DNA from: a virus
Direction: 5' to 3' (one strand)
DNA length: 35,356 nt
Virus record (IMG/VR): IMGVR_UViG_3300047546_001056
Location: 1-35,356 of that record
The notes under the pieces were generated by a model. That model made no database searches, had not been told where the DNA came from, and saw nothing but the letters and a program-made list of their open reading frames with translations. The translations under genes were made by a program, and so were the position numbers. Of the stretch, positions 8,763 to 14,858 are shown in pieces (position 1 is the first letter of the stretch; each line of letters opens with the position of its first letter).

Positions 8763-9300
8763 CGGGCATCACAAAACTGATTTGGACCGCGGGAACGGCC
8801 AGCGGTGCGCCATCCTTCCCGGTGATTTCCTGTTCGGTCTTATCACGCCAGCCCAAAACGTTTTTGGCCGTGAATATGGCAAACGTGCTGTTATAGGCGC
8901 CTTTCAGCGTTCCTTCGACCAGGTTGGCTTGTTGCAAATCCTTCGCCTTTTTGTAGGCGTAAGAAAAGCCAGGTTTACGCAATGAACCGTCAGGATTTTT
9001 TGCGGTTGCCCAATCGTGCAATGTCTCAGTAGTAACCCCAATACTGACAGCAAATCGCGCCAGGGTCGGGAAGTCACCAGGCACAACGATGACCTTATCC
9101 TCTCCCTGTTTGTCCGTGACCGTTTTGACCTCGGTGGACGGCTTGGAAAAGAATTCGACCAGCATATCCGCGAATTCGTCGCGGTACACGGTTGGCCGTC
9201 CGGTTTGCTTCTTTTCGGGTACAGCAACGCCCTGGCTGGTTTCAGCCGGCTTAGCCTTTGGTGGCCGTCCGCGTTTCTTGGGCGTTGTGTCCTGGGTCAT
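8737..9300 (-). CDS. Terminase small subunit
   Basis: The 187-residue protein sits immediately before the large terminase and overlaps it by 26 bases. The N terminus is basic, Lys/Pro rich and AT-hook-like (KKRGRPPKAKP). A helix-turn-helix-like segment follows (LARFAVSIGVTTETLHDWA, about residues 80-98), and a helical region (YAYKKAKDLQQANLVEGTLKG) probably oligomerises. The C-terminal part (FTAKNVLGWRDKTEQEI) is typical of phage small terminases. It recognises the packaging start on phage DNA. Its ATG overlaps the preceding stop as ATGA. Confidence 0.88.
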   Translation of the reverse strand: MTQDTTPKKRGRPPKAKPAETSQGVAVPEKKQTGRPTVYRDEFADMLVEFFSKPSTEVKTVTDKQGEDKVIVVPGDFPTLARFAVSIGVTTETLHDWATAKNPDGSLRKPGFSYAYKKAKDLQQANLVEGTLKGAYNSTFAIFTAKNVLGWRDKTEQEITGKDGAPLAVPAVQISFVMPDGNSDSPE

Positions 9301-9464
9301 TTCTTTTTGGGCTTTGCGGCCGGTTTCTTGCCGGCTGCCTTTTGGGCTTCGCGCTTTTCAGAATAGGCAATGGCCACCGCCTGTTTGACGGGCTTGCCGG
9401 CCTTCACTTCGGTTTTGATGTTCTGCTTAAACGCCTTGGGCGTCATTGACTTGATCAGCGGCAT
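9297..9464 (-). CDS. Small basic phage protein (DUF6496-like, 55 aa)
   Basis: A short Lys/Ala-rich protein with the pattern MPLIKSMTPKAFKQNIKTE, then AGKPVKQAVAIAYSEKR. This pattern recurs in many phage and bacterial small proteins. I chose the ATG at 9464 because AAAGGGGAAGCAA precedes it; an upstream in-frame ATG at 9500 would add only a Lys/Arg stretch. The C terminus (KKPAAKPKKK) is strongly basic and may bind nucleic acid. The start lies inside the preceding gene and the end overlaps the small terminase. Function unknown. Confidence 0.72.
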   Translation of the reverse strand: MPLIKSMTPKAFKQNIKTEVKAGKPVKQAVAIAYSEKREAQKAAGKKPAAKPKKK

Positions 9465-9612
9465 TTGCTTCCCCTTTCGCTTGCGATTCCTCTTGGGCAA
9501 TCAGCATGGTGTATTCCTGGATCGCGCCACTGATCTGCAACAGGACGGCTTCGTGCTGTTTGGCAGTCTGCTGAAGTTCAGCCAGGCGTTTTTTCATTGC
9601 TTCAAGTGTCAT
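9427..9612 (-). CDS. Hypothetical coiled-coil protein (61 aa)
   Basis: A 61-residue, largely helical protein starting MTLEAMKKRLAELQQTAKQ, with heptad-like Leu/Ile spacing over residues 1-40 and an acidic tail. The ATG has ribosome site AAGGGTAAACC. It belongs to the string of small genes upstream of terminase. I recognise no family. It could be a small assembly factor or host-interaction peptide. Confidence 0.65.
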   Translation of the reverse strand: MTLEAMKKRLAELQQTAKQHEAVLLQISGAIQEYTMLIAQEESQAKGEANAADQVNDAQGV

Positions 9613-9621
9613 GGTTTACCC

Positions 9622-9822
9622 TTAGTCGGTCAGGCCAGGCTGTTCGCCGTGGTCACATTGTTCGTCTAGTTTCTTTGCGGCAGCGTTTTCGAGTTCTTGC
9701 ACCTTGGCTTCCAATTGCTTGTTGGCACGGAACAAAGCGGCGGCTTGCGCCACCGCCTGGTCCCGTTGACCTTCAAGCATTTCAACCAGGAATTGAACCT
9801 CTTGGTCGGGATGCTTCAACAT
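9622..9822 (-). CDS. Hypothetical coiled-coil protein (66 aa)
   Basis: A 66-residue helical protein with a central coiled coil (FRANKQLEAKVQELENAAAK, about 31-50) and an acidic C terminus. Its ATG overlaps the preceding stop as TGATG, indicating translational coupling to the 194-residue gene. Function unknown. Confidence 0.68.
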   Translation of the reverse strand: MLKHPDQEVQFLVEMLEGQRDQAVAQAAALFRANKQLEAKVQELENAAAKKLDEQCDHGEQPGLTD

Positions 9823-10406
9823 CAGTTTGCCGCGCTCACCATGATGTACCAGGGGGTGCCGGCGTCATCGACAATTTTGATCGTCTTGGCCACGGCGGCT
9901 GCCGATTTGGTCACCACCATTGCGGCGGGCACGTTGAACAAGTTGGTCAGTTTGGCGCTGCCGGACTGCGTGAAACGAATCCAGGACGCGGACGCGGGAA
10001 GCGTGACGCCGGAATCAAAATTACTGTCGGCCTGAATCGCGGCCAGCGTACCGCCAGGGCTGGCAGTCGTGCCGCCGATGGTGGCGCGAAGGGCGTTGGC
10101 CGCGCCGCTGATGGTGCCGCCTTGCATTTCGCAACTGAAGTGGGCGCCGTTGATCGTGCCAGCGGTCGCGCCGTTGGTGCCAGTGACCACCGCAAAACCG
10201 CGCTGCACTTCACCGGAACCGGTGCTGGTGAACGTCAGTTTTTGGTAAGACAGGCGGGTATCGCCGCTGTCTGCGCTGGTGGTGGCATAGGAACCGTTCA
10301 GGACGCCGGAAGTGGTCAGCGCGATGGGGGCGCTGGACGATCCGACCTGGACGGAATCAAATGAGGGATCGGCGTATGCCACGCCGGTTGCTTTGGTATT
10401 TGCCAT
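9822..10406 (-). CDS. Putative structural protein (194 aa)
   Basis: The 194-residue protein is low in charge, rich in Ser, Thr, Ala and Gly and predicted beta throughout. It resembles phage virion surface proteins: RGFAVVTGTNGATAGTINGAHF, then an ALRATIGGTTASPGGTLAAI stretch. It has the same strong ribosome site as the coat gene (AAAGGAAACCAAA), which argues for high expression. It lies well upstream of terminase, apart from the main head genes. The virion role is inferred from composition and translation signal. Confidence 0.6.
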   Translation of the reverse strand: MANTKATGVAYADPSFDSVQVGSSSAPIALTTSGVLNGSYATTSADSGDTRLSYQKLTFTSTGSGEVQRGFAVVTGTNGATAGTINGAHFSCEMQGGTISGAANALRATIGGTTASPGGTLAAIQADSNFDSGVTLPASASWIRFTQSGSAKLTNLFNVPAAMVVTKSAAAVAKTIKIVDDAGTPWYIMVSAAN

Positions 10407-10438
10407 TTTTGGTTTCCTTTATCGTTTCCAAAAGGGGT

Positions 10439-10717
10439 TTAACAATTCCAGTTTTTAAGGCTGGCTTTCGCACGTTCGGCCGGGCCTTTGGCCTTTTTAA
10501 CCACCCCTTCCATCCTTGCACAAAATGATGCTTTTCGGCCCGCATCGGCTTTTGTCTTGGGGTTTGGTGCTGGCGGTTTGAGATTCGTTCCGTTCTTACG
10601 GTTGTATTCTGCACGGCCTTTGGCAGTCATTCCAGCCCCTTGCTCGGTGGGGTTGTATGTTTTGCCCTTGCCGGTGGTTTTGTGGGGGATAGGCTTATCG
10701 TGCTTTTTGGTGGCCAT
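10439..10717 (-). CDS. Conserved phage protein, DUF6321-like (92 aa)
   Basis: A 92-residue basic protein. The core AKGRAEYNRKNGTNLKPPAP followed by RKASFCARMEGV and PAERAKASLKNWNC matches a pattern seen in many phage proteins near terminase (DUF6321 by memory). The conserved Cys residues near the end are notable. Its ATG overlaps the co-chaperonin stop as TAATG. Function unknown; the basic charge would suit DNA or RNA binding. Confidence 0.75.
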   Translation of the reverse strand: MATKKHDKPIPHKTTGKGKTYNPTEQGAGMTAKGRAEYNRKNGTNLKPPAPNPKTKADAGRKASFCARMEGVVKKAKGPAERAKASLKNWNC

Positions 10718-10977
10718 TATTCGTTCTCCACCACACAGGCCACATCGCCTTCTTGGATCAACTGCAAATCTTGGCCATCAACCTTGAACACCGGCCAATC
10801 CAGGTAAGTACCGTTGCCGTATTTGATGAAGTCGCCCACCTTCACATCGTGGACCTTGGGGCCGATGGCCACCACAGTGCCTTCGTTGAATTTCTCGGTG
10901 TTCTGCACATGGATGATTTCCGACAGTTGCCGGATGTGCGGACGAACCGCCAGGCGGTCATGCAGCGGCTGGATCAC
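10717..10977 (-). CDS. GroES-like co-chaperonin
   Basis: An 86-residue protein with the Cpn10 layout: N-terminal IQPLHDRLAVRP, a central EGTVVAIGP.....VKVGDFIKYG and C-terminal LIQEGDVACVVE. These correspond to the GroES beta-barrel strands; the segment around residues 18-30 takes the mobile-loop position. The start is GTG at 10977 with GGAAGGAAGCCCC upstream. Phage-encoded co-chaperonins (for example T4 gp31) replace host GroES for folding of the coat protein, and this genome encodes a P22-like coat that could need such help. It is translationally coupled to the next gene. Confidence 0.88.
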   Translation of the reverse strand: MIQPLHDRLAVRPHIRQLSEIIHVQNTEKFNEGTVVAIGPKVHDVKVGDFIKYGNGTYLDWPVFKVDGQDLQLIQEGDVACVVENE

Positions 10978-11173
10978 GGGGCTTCCTTCCTGGTTTGCGG
11001 GGCTGTTCGTCGCGCATTTCCACCACCGGCAGCGCCAGCGTGGCCATCAATTCAAATTCCCCGCACCAATCGGCAGGGTACTTGTTGACGGTTTGAGGGT
11101 ATCGGCGGCAACTGCCCATCACGGCAGCGTCACCACGGAAAAACCGGCAGTTTTTACAGGCGATTTCAGACAC
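10958..11173 (-). CDS. Small Cys-rich zinc-binding-like protein (71 aa)
   Basis: The conserved part is ACKNCRFFRGD...GSCRRYPQTV...WCGEF, with four or more Cys arranged as a small zinc-ribbon or rubredoxin-like knuckle, seen in many phage and bacterial small proteins. I prefer GTG at 11173 because GGGGAG lies seven bases upstream and the codon overlaps the preceding stop. An ATG at 11203 would add ten residues without a ribosome site. The tail is Arg/Lys/Pro rich. Function unknown. Confidence 0.68.
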   Translation of the reverse strand: MSEIACKNCRFFRGDAAVMGSCRRYPQTVNKYPADWCGEFELMATLALPVVEMRDEQPRKPGRKPRDPAAA

Positions 11174-11348
11174 CAGGCAACTCCCCACGCTTGACGCCAT
11201 CATTCAGCGCCTTGGCAAAGTTTTCCGCCAGGCGGTCAGAATCGGACTGATGCTGACGATTGGCCCGATGTTCAGCGGGCGTAATCGGCGGTTCCGCGGT
11301 AGATGGCGTCACTGATGGCGCCGGATTTTTTGGCTCGTTCAAGGGCAT
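11166..11348 (-). CDS. Hypothetical small protein (60 aa)
   Basis: A 60-residue protein with a Pro-rich N terminus and a C-terminal helix (DSDRLAENFAKALNDGVKRG). A good ribosome site AGGAAAGGA lies seven bases before the ATG. The first 77 bases overlap the 3' end of the kinase-like gene in another frame. No recognised family. Confidence 0.6.
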   Translation of the reverse strand: MPLNEPKNPAPSVTPSTAEPPITPAEHRANRQHQSDSDRLAENFAKALNDGVKRGELPGV

Positions 11349-12168
11349 CGCGTAATCCTTTCCTCACTTCATTTTCGTTAAGTTTGGGCAACTTGTCAAG
11401 CCGGCTTACCATAGCATTGCCTGGTCCGCGGCTGTTGTCGATCACGCGAATCTGTACCTTGTCGTTCTTTTTGTACTTGGCCGCCAACTGCTCGATAACC
11501 TGGCGGGCGCCCATGTGTGTCCGTGCGTGTTCAGACAGTGGGACGGTGCGGCCGGTGCCGCGTTCTTCCTCCATGCGTTTGGCCCGCTTCAGTGCCCCGT
11601 TCTCCAGCGCTTCCACAGGGTCGCGGTAGGTGTACAGGATGCTGACCTTGCGGCCGGCGTCCAGGGCTTGCCTGATCTTTTTGTCGGCCGATTCAAAGGA
11701 ATTCATGTTGGTGTCGTACACCATTTCGGCCTTGGCGGCTTTGGGGTCCACCTTTTTCACGATTTCCAAACCGGTGGTCTTGCCAGCCCCGGTTCCGCCC
11801 GCGGTGAAGATGACCACGGGTTCGCGCCCCTGCGGGGTGGGGGCGGCAAGTTTCTCGGCGTACAGGCGTTTGACAAACGCGCTGGATGGTTCGTGAACGT
11901 CCGCGGACCTGGTGCGGTCAGCGCGGTAATGCTCGGACAGTTCCCTGGCCACATCCGTGTTCAAGGTTCGGCCTTCGTCCGATTCGGCCAGTTGGGCGTA
12001 TTGTTGCGCCAGCCCCGGATAGTCGTTTTGCAGCCGTGCAAAGTATTCCTGCTCAATCGGGTTTACCGGTTGATCGCCCATTTGTGGCTGCGGGGCAAGC
12101 GCCGAAAGCCGGTTCCCGACCGGCATTGCACCTGGTCCCGCCGCCATTGCTGACAGCGGGGTGGCCAT
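11272..12168 (-). CDS. Zeta-toxin-like P-loop kinase domain protein (298 aa)
   Basis: After a Pro/Gln/Met-rich N terminus (1-40) and a helical region, a P-loop ATP/GTP-binding motif reads FTAGGTGAGKTT (residues 121-132). It is followed by VYDTNMNSFESADKKIRQAL and VSILYTYRDPVEALENGALKRA. This order (strand-P-loop-helix, an Asp/Asn substrate strand, then a lid rich in Arg) fits the zeta-toxin/PezT kinase family, which phosphorylates UDP-activated sugars. No antitoxin of the epsilon type is adjacent. The ATG overlaps the upstream stop as TAATG. It might modify host metabolism, act as an exclusion factor, or be a virion-associated kinase. The family call is by motif, not search. Confidence 0.72.
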   Translation of the reverse strand: MATPLSAMAAGPGAMPVGNRLSALAPQPQMGDQPVNPIEQEYFARLQNDYPGLAQQYAQLAESDEGRTLNTDVARELSEHYRADRTRSADVHEPSSAFVKRLYAEKLAAPTPQGREPVVIFTAGGTGAGKTTGLEIVKKVDPKAAKAEMVYDTNMNSFESADKKIRQALDAGRKVSILYTYRDPVEALENGALKRAKRMEEERGTGRTVPLSEHARTHMGARQVIEQLAAKYKKNDKVQIRVIDNSRGPGNAMVSRLDKLPKLNENEVRKGLRDALERAKKSGAISDAIYRGTADYAR

Positions 12169-12389
12169 TACTTGTACCGGTCGCGGCTGTGGGTGTAGCA
12201 AATGCCTTTGCTGCGGCCACCGTTGAATTGGTCGCTGCTCACAGCATCAGCCATGCCCATCGCAACGCCGTTCACGATCTTGCCGTGACGCTCGCCGCTG
12301 GCATCGCTGGACTTGGCGCCAGCGGGTTCCTTGGCATTGCTGCCAAAGCCATAGCCCTTGGGCTGCATTTCTGCGTTATCGCGCTTCAT
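12168..12389 (-). CDS. Hypothetical small protein (73 aa)
   Basis: A 73-residue hydrophilic, Gly/Ser/Lys-rich protein, probably disordered in its first half (MQPKGYGFGSNAKEPAGAKS). It has a good ribosome site (GAAAGGATGAACC) and is coupled by TAATG to the kinase-like gene. The pairing raises the possibility of a partner role, but it does not resemble a known antitoxin. Function unknown. Confidence 0.65.
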   Translation of the reverse strand: MKRDNAEMQPKGYGFGSNAKEPAGAKSSDASGERHGKIVNGVAMGMADAVSSDQFNGGRSKGICYTHSRDRYK

Positions 12390-12392
12390 GGT

Positions 12393-12758
12393 TCATCCTT
12401 TCGTTAGGAATCTGAGTTTGTACAGGGTGGAATTGATCAGGTCCGCAATCTCGTCGATCAGGTTCTGCAATTCCGTGTCTTGCGGCAGTTCCTTACGGGC
12501 TTCGGCCACAAAGTCTTTCAAGCCGTTGAAGTATTCCACCGGGTCTTTTCCGGTGTGGAATTCTTCAGGCCAGGATTTGATTTGCTCATACCGTCCCATG
12601 AACGCTTCGGCGTATTCATCGGTCTTGTCGATGATTTCATGGTAGTAGGTGTTCAGCGCATCGTGAACGGCAAACGAATTCGTGGACAGGTGCATGAAGT
12701 GTGCAACTGTCCCGCTGTGCAGTAATGCTGCAATGAATTCGGCGGATTCGTTTTCCAT
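12393..12758 (-). CDS. DUF5856-like (Dps-like fold) phage protein
   Basis: A 121-residue all-helical protein. The pattern SAEFIAALLHSGTVAHFMHL...SFAVHDALNTYYHEIIDKTDEYAEAFMGRYEQI resembles a phage family whose helical bundle recalls Dps/ferritin proteins (DUF5856 by memory). His residues (HFMHL, H in AVHDAL) sit where ferritin-like proteins carry metal or DNA-contact side chains, though binding is not shown. It is the first gene after the terminator at 12774-12800, so it depends on read-through or an unseen promoter. The ATG has no clear ribosome site. Confidence 0.62.
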   Translation of the reverse strand: MENESAEFIAALLHSGTVAHFMHLSTNSFAVHDALNTYYHEIIDKTDEYAEAFMGRYEQIKSWPEEFHTGKDPVEYFNGLKDFVAEARKELPQDTELQNLIDEIADLINSTLYKLRFLTKG

Positions 12759-12773
12759 TAAGTGATGATAACC

Positions 12774-12800
12774 AAAAAAAGCGGGGGCCGAAACCCCCGC
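12774..12800 (-). terminator. Rho-independent terminator closing the replication/nin-like block
   Basis: On the minus strand GCGGGGG-TTTCGG-CCCCCGC forms a seven-pair GC stem, followed by seven T (complement of 12774-12780). It lies directly after the HNH-like gene. It separates early replication genes from the late-gene block, as terminators do in lambdoid phages that rely on antitermination for late expression. No Q-like antiterminator is recognisable. Confidence 0.92.
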
Positions 12801-12806
12801 ACATGG

Positions 12807-13160
12807 CTACTGCAAAGGGATAAACCCATCCCATTCTGTGCCGTCCGGGATGGGAACGTCAAGGGGCCAGCAACCCTGTTCGACCAAAATTTCCACGGTC
12901 TTGCGGTGGGCGATCCACCAGGCCCGCTGGCGTTCTTGCTTGGACCACTGATGGCCTTGGTCAATGTCGTGGTGACAGTTCATGCACAGCGCGGCCACCA
13001 TGTTGTCATCGGCCTTGATCCCGCGCCCCTTGCCGGACCCCCAATTGCTGTGCGCGGCCTGGACGAAATGATGGCTTCCGCACAGTTGGCATTCCAGTTC
13101 GGCCACCAGGCGCAGCAACTTTTTGGACCGGACGTATTGATGCTTTGGATGGTCAATCAA
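12807..13160 (-). CDS. HNH-like zinc-binding nuclease-type protein (DUF968-like)
   Basis: The 117-residue protein has CQLC (residues 24-27), the pair AH (36-37), and CMNCHHDIDQG (59-69). That arrangement matches HNH/DUF968-type phage proteins, with four Cys binding zinc and His residues forming the active site. The intervening GSGKGRGIKADDNMVAAL fits the family loop. It probably cuts or binds branched DNA during recombination. The last gene before the terminator; its start overlaps the preceding stop as ATGA. Confidence 0.75.
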   Translation of the reverse strand: MIDHPKHQYVRSKKLLRLVAELECQLCGSHHFVQAAHSNWGSGKGRGIKADDNMVAALCMNCHHDIDQGHQWSKQERQRAWWIAHRKTVEILVEQGCWPLDVPIPDGTEWDGFIPLQ

Positions 13161-13390
13161 TTTTTCCCCCTTGCTCGGATGGCGGCGGCGCAGTCGAATC
13201 CGGTGTAAAGAACCATGTCGTCACACACCTTCGCACACGCCTCACGCTCTGCTGCGACTGCTTTAGCAATTTCAATTTCCAATCCTTCTTTTGACCACAA
13301 AGAAAGTGGCCCAACAAGGTCTACGACTTTTTGAATGGTGCATCGACCAGCGGCCAATTCACGCAATGCCATTTCTTCGTCTTTGGTCAT
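13157..13390 (-). CDS. Hypothetical small phage protein (77 aa)
   Basis: A 77-residue helical protein. The C-terminal segment VAAEREACAKVCDDMVLYTGFDCAAAIRARG matches a motif common in phage early small proteins (EREACA.vcd...A.AIR.R). It lies between the NinB-like and HNH-like genes, overlapping both by four bases. Function unknown. Confidence 0.72.
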   Translation of the reverse strand: MTKDEEMALRELAAGRCTIQKVVDLVGPLSLWSKEGLEIEIAKAVAAEREACAKVCDDMVLYTGFDCAAAIRARGKN

Positions 13391-13788
13391 ATTTTCAATC
13401 CTTTTTCAACTGCCCACGCATACAGCCATTCGATGAATTCGCTGGCATCTTCCACGGTAAATTTGTGGCTTTGAAAGCCCAACTGGACCACCCGTTCGCC
13501 GTCCAGGCTTGGAACCACGCGGCCAATCTTGCGTTCGGTTTCGTGCGCCCATTGGTCGATCAACAGGCGTTTCCAATCTTCGTCCGACCATGTTGATCCG
13601 GCCTGGCGCATGGCCGCGCCGATCTGCCCAATCATGGCGTGAAATTTGGCGCTTTGGTCCAGGCTGCGAGTGCCCTTTTTGATTTCGATCCGCATTTTGT
13701 TGCCGGCCATCAGGTTGGCTTTGACTTCCGGCCAAATACGGTCCATCAGGATTTTGGCTTGCTGCGGGTTGATCAGTTCGTAAATCAC
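13387..13788 (-). CDS. NinB-like recombination protein
   Basis: The 133-residue protein shows the NinB (lambda Orf) signature: RIEIKKGTRSLDQSAKFHAM, an IGAAMRQAGSTWSDEDWKRLLID segment, then HETERKIGRVVPSLDGERVVQLGFQSHKFTVEDASEFIEWLYAWA. Lambda Orf binds single-stranded DNA and SSB and helps replace RecFOR functions. It lies in a nin-like block with a VRR-NUC and an HNH protein, downstream of O/P-like genes as in lambda. ATGA-type overlaps at both ends. Confidence 0.9.
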   Translation of the reverse strand: MIYELINPQQAKILMDRIWPEVKANLMAGNKMRIEIKKGTRSLDQSAKFHAMIGQIGAAMRQAGSTWSDEDWKRLLIDQWAHETERKIGRVVPSLDGERVVQLGFQSHKFTVEDASEFIEWLYAWAVEKGLKI

Positions 13789-14072
13789 TTCATCACCCCC
13801 AACATCCGCAACGCCGCGTCCGGTCCATCAACAACGGCCAAGGGGCCACCGCGCCAGGCGCCATGCCATTCCAACTGCGCTTCGGTTAGCCGCCGTTCCG
13901 ATGGCGGTTTGCGCCCGTCTTTAACTTCCAAAAGAATCGTTTTACCTTGAAAGCCCACCAATAAGTCAGGGACACCTTTGCCAACAGCCGCCAAAGACTG
14001 AACCGTAGCGCCAGCCGCCCGTAGCGCCTGGACAACTTGTGTGTGGTTTGCGTCAATTTTTGCTGCCCTCAT
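13785..14072 (-). CDS. VRR-NUC (PD-(D/E)xK) nuclease
   Basis: A 95-residue protein with a compact nuclease core: GKGVPDLLVG (Asp36) and ILLEVKDG (Glu49, Lys51), followed by KPPSERRLTEAQLEWH. This is the VRR-NUC pattern, whose members cut branched or flap DNA, sometimes as Holliday-junction resolvases. The ATG overlaps, as ATGA, the stop of the 103-residue frame (14069), while the 14053-14325 frame runs 20 bases into it. Confidence 0.88.
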   Translation of the reverse strand: MRAAKIDANHTQVVQALRAAGATVQSLAAVGKGVPDLLVGFQGKTILLEVKDGRKPPSERRLTEAQLEWHGAWRGGPLAVVDGPDAALRMLGVMK

Positions 14073-14325
14073 GCTTTGCCTTGTTCATATCGTCCCGCAA
14101 CATACGCGCTGCACCAGGGCCGCGGATTTTCTCGATTTTCTCTATCGTTTCGGCCCACCATTTGTTCGCAAACCTGGTTCCCCTCTCGCGCTGGTGCAAC
14201 TTGTACCGGCGCAGCCAATCCCTGGCTTCGCATTCCCGCCGCCAGGCTTCCGACCAGGTTGGTTTCTCGCCATCCGGCAAGGTCACCTGTTGCGACAAGG
14301 GCTGCGGTGATTTGGTCGAAGTCAA
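14053..14325 (-). CDS. DUF7696-like phage protein (90 aa)
   Basis: The core WRRECEARDWLRRYKLHQRE, then FANKWWAETIEKIEKIRGPGAARMLRDDM resembles a widespread phage early protein (DUF7696 by memory). The best start is TTG at 14325 with GAGGG eight bases upstream; a GTG at 14286 is the alternative. It is nested out of frame in the longer 14069-14380 ORF. Both frames look protein-like over part of the overlap. Function unknown. Confidence 0.75.
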   Translation of the reverse strand: MTSTKSPQPLSQQVTLPDGEKPTWSEAWRRECEARDWLRRYKLHQRERGTRFANKWWAETIEKIEKIRGPGAARMLRDDMNKAKHEGSKN

Positions 14326-14380
14326 AGGTTTGGCCCTCTTTAATTTTGTTTAACAGCAAATGGCCTTCGTCGCGAGTCAT
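14069..14380 (-). CDS. Phage protein overlapping another frame (103 aa)
   Basis: The first 40 residues (MTRDEGHLLLNKIKEGQTFD, then ITAALVATGDL) match a common phage early-protein pattern. From about residue 50 onwards the composition looks like a shadow of the overlapping 14053-14325 gene. ATG at 14380 overlaps the 31-residue gene as ATGA, and its TGA overlaps the VRR-NUC start as ATGA, which supports a real gene. The original stop may have been lost, extending it through its neighbour. A frameshift product joining both frames is another possibility. Confidence 0.6.
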   Translation of the reverse strand: MTRDEGHLLLNKIKEGQTFDFDQITAALVATGDLAGWRETNLVGSLAAGMRSQGLAAPVQVAPAREGNQVCEQMVGRNDRENRENPRPWCSAYVAGRYEQGKA

Positions 14381-14472
14381 TTCAAAACTTTCATTACAAA
14401 ATAAATCATCCATCCAAATAAATTTGCAAAATAAATAGTTGTCGCAAAACACAACCAAAAATCAAATTTCAT
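14377..14472 (-). CDS. Tiny membrane peptide (31 aa)
   Basis: A 31-residue ORF starting MKFDFWLCFATTIYFANLFG and ending in KVLK. It is almost entirely hydrophobic and aromatic between residues 4 and 28, so it would form one membrane helix with basic ends. Its ATG overlaps the stop of the helicase-loader-like gene, and its TGA overlaps the next ATG, both as ATGA. The DNA is unusually AT rich here, so the hydrophobicity may partly reflect base composition. Function unknown. Confidence 0.55.
   Translation of the reverse strand: MKFDFWLCFATTIYFANLFGWMIYFVMKVLK
14397..14436. repeat. AT-rich patch with three short repeats (candidate origin element)
   Basis: CAAAATAAAT occurs at 14397-14406 and 14427-14436, and CCAAATAAAT at 14414-14423. 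They sit in the most AT-rich stretch of the replication region, beside O- and P-like genes. Lambda-type origins combine short repeats with an AT-rich unwinding region. The repeats also lie within the 31-residue ORF, so they may be coding accidents. Confidence 0.35.
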
Positions 14473-14858
14473 TTTGGCGTCCTCATTTGTTGGGTGATTT
14501 CGCGCAATTTGGCCAAAGCACGTTCTTTCGCTTCCGCGGTTGCAATCTTTTCGTGAACGGTCGGCTGCCTGGTTATCAGCGTTTCGGGCTTGTCAGGAAT
14601 GCGCGGGCCATCGTTCAACAATTTTTTGAACGCCAGGGCGGACGGTGGCCGGTCAGGGTTCATGTGTTGCAAGGCGTAATCCATCTTCGGCCGGTAAGTC
14701 AGCATCCGCCCACATTCTTCGATCCACACCTGGCGGATCAAGTTGGGGTCCACATCGCGCCAGTGGTTGGCAAAGGTCGCACCATAAATCGCGTTCATCT
14801 TCGAAAAGATGTAGTCGAACCCACTGTCGGCATCACAAAAGTCGTTTGCGTTCCACAT
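14469..14858 (-). CDS. Lambda P-like helicase loader (putative)
   Basis: A 129-residue protein. The segment FDYIFSKMNAIYGATFANHW, then IRQVWIEECGRM and RPPSALAFKKLL lines up by eye with the lambda gpP pattern (VDQLFRELSATFPASLANR, IRRQWVLAF, LPSPGQFVAW). Such proteins bring host DnaB helicase to the origin. It follows the DUF1376 gene, as P follows O, with a 26-base overlap. The ribosome site is GAGGTGA. It is about half the size of lambda P (233 residues), lacking a long C-terminal domain. Similarity is distant. Confidence 0.6.
   Translation of the reverse strand: MWNANDFCDADSGFDYIFSKMNAIYGATFANHWRDVDPNLIRQVWIEECGRMLTYRPKMDYALQHMNPDRPPSALAFKKLLNDGPRIPDKPETLITRQPTVHEKIATAEAKERALAKLREITQQMRTPK

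Noticed and set aside
11362-11399. TTGACA-17-GAAAAT on the minus strand inside the kinase-like gene
   Set aside because: Only the -35 is good, the dyad nearby (AAGCCGGCTT) is upstream of it and not over the -10, and the segment is coding. Kept out of the promoter list.
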